Origin: CAVVEC01 sp963770485
Lineage (GTDB): Bacteria > Acidobacteriota > Terriglobia > Terriglobales > Acidobacteriaceae
NCBI GenBank assembly: GCA_963770485.1
Contig: CAVYPX010000018.1
Location: 23,556-87,555, forward strand
Length of the DNA: 64,000 nucleotides
Direction of reading: 5' to 3'
Shown here: positions 62,130 to 64,000 of the stretch, piece after piece
How the letters are laid out: each line of letters begins with the position of its first letter
Numbering within the stretch: position 1 is the stretch's first letter
The notes under the pieces: generated by a model
Seen by the model: only the letters and a program-made list of their open reading frames with translations
The model's database searches: none
What the model was told of the DNA's origin: nothing
Program-made: the position numbers and the translations under genes

Positions 62130-62858
62130 CTACGGGGTCATGCGCGGGATCATGCTCAAGTTCGCAGTGGGTATGAACGGCATCAACTTGGAAATGCGGT
62201 TCTTGGGGATAAACAACATATCTCCCGGTTGCAGGTGCAGGTCCTCGGCCAAATTGTGCTCGCTTTCCATCTTCTTGACATCCACCAGCTTGGCTTGTGT
62301 CCACTCGTCAGATACACGCCGGTAGAGCACCACTTGGGAGTGTTTCGCGCTGGGCAGAAAACCACCGGCCATCGCGATCGCTTGCACTAACGTCGTATCG
62401 TCCCGCAGTTCATACTTGCCAGGATGACCGACCTGGCCGTCGGCGATGAAATACGGCTTCTCAAAATCCTTGAGAACGATCGACACCACGGGATGATTCA
62501 GGACCTTGGCATATGCTTCACGGATCCCGTCCGTCACTTGCGGCACCGTCTTGCCCACCACATAGATGTCGCCCGCGTCTCGTAACGAGACATAACCATC
62601 CGGCTGCACCGTCACTGTCTGATTGAACTCAGGCGTATATTCAAAGGCCACGTCAAAAATGTCTCCCGGACGGATCTCGTACCGGGGATGGCGCTGTGAA
62701 AACCATGGTCCGCTGGTGGTTGAAGGTACGGGCGCAGTTGCAGTTGCGGACGTCTGTGCCACGCCGGCAGCGGAGGCAACAGCAGTCTTATTGTCCTGGC
62801 TGAATGCCACCACAGATGCCAGCAGTACGACGACAACGTGAATGGAGATTCTGTTCAT
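62130..62858 (-). CDS. polysaccharide export outer membrane protein (Wza/GumB-like)
   Basis: The 242-residue protein has a signal peptide (RISIHVVVVLLASVVAFSQD) without a lipobox cysteine, so it is not the usual lipoprotein. The polysaccharide export domain begins YEIRPGDIFDVAFEYTPEFNQTVTVQPDGYVSL. A SLBB-type domain follows: YFIADGQVGHPGKYELRDDTTLVQAIAMAGGF, and LQPGDMLFIPK ends the core. It is the first gene of the operon that runs down to 49272. It lacks the long C-terminal helix that forms the outer membrane barrel in Wza, so it is GumB-like in size. Confidence 0.92.
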   Translation of the reverse strand: MNRISIHVVVVLLASVVAFSQDNKTAVASAAGVAQTSATATAPVPSTTSGPWFSQRHPRYEIRPGDIFDVAFEYTPEFNQTVTVQPDGYVSLRDAGDIYVVGKTVPQVTDGIREAYAKVLNHPVVSIVLKDFEKPYFIADGQVGHPGKYELRDDTTLVQAIAMAGGFLPSAKHSQVVLYRRVSDEWTQAKLVDVKKMESEHNLAEDLHLQPGDMLFIPKNRISKLMPFIPTANLSMIPRMTP

Positions 62859-62997
62859 AGTCACTCTCGTGTAAGGAAATGCGAAACCTTTCAAGCCTCG
62901 TTCTTGGGAGATTCTTTTGTCAGTTAGCGTACCGGATCGAGGTCGTAACCTGCGATGCGAATGGACAACGCACGTTGAATCACTTCGACGGAGATAC

Positions 62998-63331
62998 TCA
63001 GGCTGCGGTCATCATTGTGCCAGAGTTGACAGCTTGGATGGCGTGGCTTTTCCCATCGTTCTCGTAAAACTCCTTGAGTCTTTTGCGCAGGCGGTGCGCT
63101 TCCACGCGCGCAATTGCATCCTCGCCGGCGTCGAAGGTGGTCTTCGAGCGCCCGAAAACCTCGGTTGCAATCTCGTATTCGTGAAGCTGATCTGCCCCCC
63201 CCCTGGAAGTACTTCTGGCCAACGTAACTCAGCAACCGCGACAGGCGCGGCGAGCGTGCCAGTGCCTCGACAACCGCTTCGAGTTCCTCGCGCTCCGCCT
63301 GTTGGGGGAGTTTGGATCCGTTGTCCGGCAC
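62998..63331 (-). pseudogene. frameshifted winged-helix-type regulator, G9 tract at the break
   Basis: Two frames join into one domain: QQAEREELEAVVEALARSPRLSRLLSYVGQKYFQGG, then ADQLHEYEIATEVFG...DAIARVEAHRLRKRLKEFYEN. Together they form a pattern often found at the N-terminus of Acidobacteria winged-helix proteins (RLLRYV.EKYF.G....KEY.IA.E.....D...D...RVEAHRLRKRL..YY). The break lies exactly at a run of nine G on the coding strand (63203-63195); eight would restore the frame. A GTG at 63331 with AGGAG seven bases upstream is the likely start. It may be decayed, phase-variable or a sequencing error. It is 140 bp upstream of the export gene. Confidence 0.7.
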
Positions 63332-63430
63332 TTTGACGCTCCTGTTTGTCTTCCCCCCGGCAGCGACGGGTTGGGACAACTCTCATGATAGAACCCGCGG
63401 TACGGCGATGCAACGGAGCAATTGGCGGTG

Positions 63431-63460
63431 TTGGAACAGTGAAGTTAAAGAATTTATAAT
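63431..63460 (+). promoter_or_regulatory. promoter TTGGAA-N18-TATAAT
   Basis: TTGGAA (63431-63436) and a perfect TATAAT (63455-63460) with an 18-bp spacer, in an AT-rich patch. The predicted start is near 63467, on the plus strand, 350 bp before the receptor gene. Confidence 0.6.
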
Positions 63461-63467
63461 CAATAAT

Positions 63468-63518
63468 GTACGGATTTGTACAAGGTACCTGGGAGTCTGC
63501 CGTACAACACAGTACAAG
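63468..63518. promoter_or_regulatory. candidate operator: two direct GTAC-N6-GTACAAG repeats
   Basis: GTAC-N6-GTACAAG occurs at 63468-63484 and again at 63502-63518, a 34-bp period, with a further GTAC at 63485. They begin at the predicted transcription start of the promoter above, a position suited to repression. Confidence 0.5.
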
Positions 63519-63709
63519 ATTAACCTTTCGCGCCGTTTCGCTGGGCACATAGGGTTTCGCAGTCAGCAGTGCAACGGATTTCTGCGTTCAGGCATAGGCA
63601 GCGGAGACCGAAGGCTGTGTTGTATGGAAGGTCTTAGGGAAAGCGTTTACCACAGATTCGGGCCCATTCCAGGGCGGGAATCTGCTCACAGAATGGATGA
63701 ACCGGAACT

Positions 63710-63745
63710 GCCCGCCCACTCAGAGGTCAAAAGCGGGCATTTTTC
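63710..63745 (+). terminator. possible intrinsic terminator or attenuator
   Basis: TGCCCGC (63710-63716) and GCGGGCA (63734-63740) pair across a 17-base loop and are followed by TTTTT. With the promoter at 63431 this bounds a leader of about 280 nt before the receptor gene. Confidence 0.5.
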
Positions 63746-63813
63746 AGGCTTATCTGGAAAAGCGATTTACTGATTGAACCGGAAGTTGAGGTTCCAGATT
63801 TTGGAGGCATGCT

Positions 63814-64000
63814 TTGTTGAAGTCAATGATGCACAGTTCACGTACTCGGGGTTCGCAGCCGCCGGTGCGGAGATTGCCGGGTTGCGCCGCCCTGGTTGGC
63901 GCGGCTCTGATGCTGCTGCTCCCGGCTGGCCAGGCGCAGACAACGGCGTCCATCTCCGGATCCGTCCGCGATGCGTTCGACGCACTGGTGCCCGGCGCCA
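63814..64000 (+). CDS. TonB-dependent receptor, N-terminal part (3' truncated by window)
   Basis: The frame stays open to the window end. It starts at TTG 63814 or 63817, which have GGAGG six or nine bases upstream; the later ATGs are too far from that site. A basic N-terminus, the hydrophobic run ALVGAALMLLLPAG and a cleavage site near QAQ form a signal peptide. TASISGSVRDAFDALVPGA is the first strand pair of the carboxypeptidase-regulatory-like domain found on Acidobacteria TonB-dependent receptors (compare the gene at 32663). The rest is outside the window. Confidence 0.72.
   Translation, partial: MLKSMMHSSRTRGSQPPVRRLPGCAALVGAALMLLLPAGQAQTTASISGSVRDAFDALVPGA

Noticed and set aside
62130..62858. 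lipoprotein signal in the export protein
   Set aside because: The signal peptide ends AFSQ without a cysteine, so I do not call it a lipoprotein.
62859..62997. sigma-54 promoter before the polysaccharide operon, suggested by the Fis-type protein
   Set aside because: No GG-N10-GC pair with correct context was found in the short upstream region.
63312..63773. 153-residue open frame on the plus strand
   Set aside because: It crosses the regulator remnant, the promoter and the terminator-like hairpin and shows no protein-like pattern.
1..64000. tRNA, rRNA and CRISPR arrays
   Set aside because: I saw no T-loop/acceptor pattern, rRNA core sequence or regularly spaced direct repeat array. The dispersed repeats are irregularly placed and inverted.

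Overview
The window reads as a high-GC chromosome segment from an Acidobacteriota bacterium, probably of the Terriglobia/Koribacter-like group. No rRNA or other taxonomic marker is present, so this is inference. It rests on four seven-repeat GloVer-type (TIGR03803-like) exported proteins, Acidobacteria-style TonB-dependent receptors with a carboxypeptidase-regulatory-like N-terminus, a winged-helix protein fragment of a kind frequent in that phylum, a LuxR regulator with a phosphosite-less receiver, and many dispersed repeats built on TGTCATCCTGAGCG ends.

Layout. 1-2750 (+): 3' part of dnaX, then ybaB and recR. 2750-3130: a gene-free, strongly structured stretch ending in an intrinsic terminator, possibly a small RNA. 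3341-5842 (+): two tandem GloVer proteins. 5973-10856 (-): an exported protein, a PD-(D/E)XK-like protein, a CHAD-HD fusion and a family 39 glycosyltransferase. 10923-13760 (+): a large alpha-helical repeat/PilZ protein. 14032-16198 (-): only the membrane part of ATP synthase (atpZ-like, atpI-like, atpB, atpE). 16633-27296 (-): a complex I block nuoA-(PH-domain gene)-C-D-H-J-K-L-M-N lacking nuoB, E, F, G and I. 27584-36669: two more GloVer proteins, lysS, a PLP decarboxylase and a TonB-dependent receptor. 36756-42882: a gene remnant, the LuxR regulator, galE, a small conserved-looking protein, a sulfotransferase, an unlisted 33-residue membrane peptide and an exported protein. 43113-48759 (-): three alkaline-phosphatase-superfamily enzymes plus a small membrane protein. 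49272-62858 (-): a Wzx/Wzy-type exopolysaccharide operon. 62998-63331 (-): a frameshifted regulator. 63431-63745: a promoter, paired GTAC repeats and a terminator. 63814-end: the start of another TonB-dependent receptor.

How the genes work together. The exopolysaccharide operon has an outer membrane export protein, a chain-length/co-polymerase protein, a BY-kinase-like ATPase with a broken P-loop, a Fis-type HTH protein, the initiating sugar-phosphate transferase, a flippase, a polymerase/ligase, a WecB-type glycosyltransferase and a GDP-mannose 3,5-epimerase. A single-module NRPS (half C-A-PCP-TE) sits inside it between the initiating transferase and the flippase. This is the strongest candidate for an undescribed system: a polysaccharide locus that may attach an amino acid, possibly a cationic one, to its product. 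The nearby sulfotransferase and phosphatase/sulfatase-fold enzymes could add or remove further decorations. Just upstream, a regulator is interrupted at a run of nine G residues, which could mean phase variation, decay or a sequencing error.
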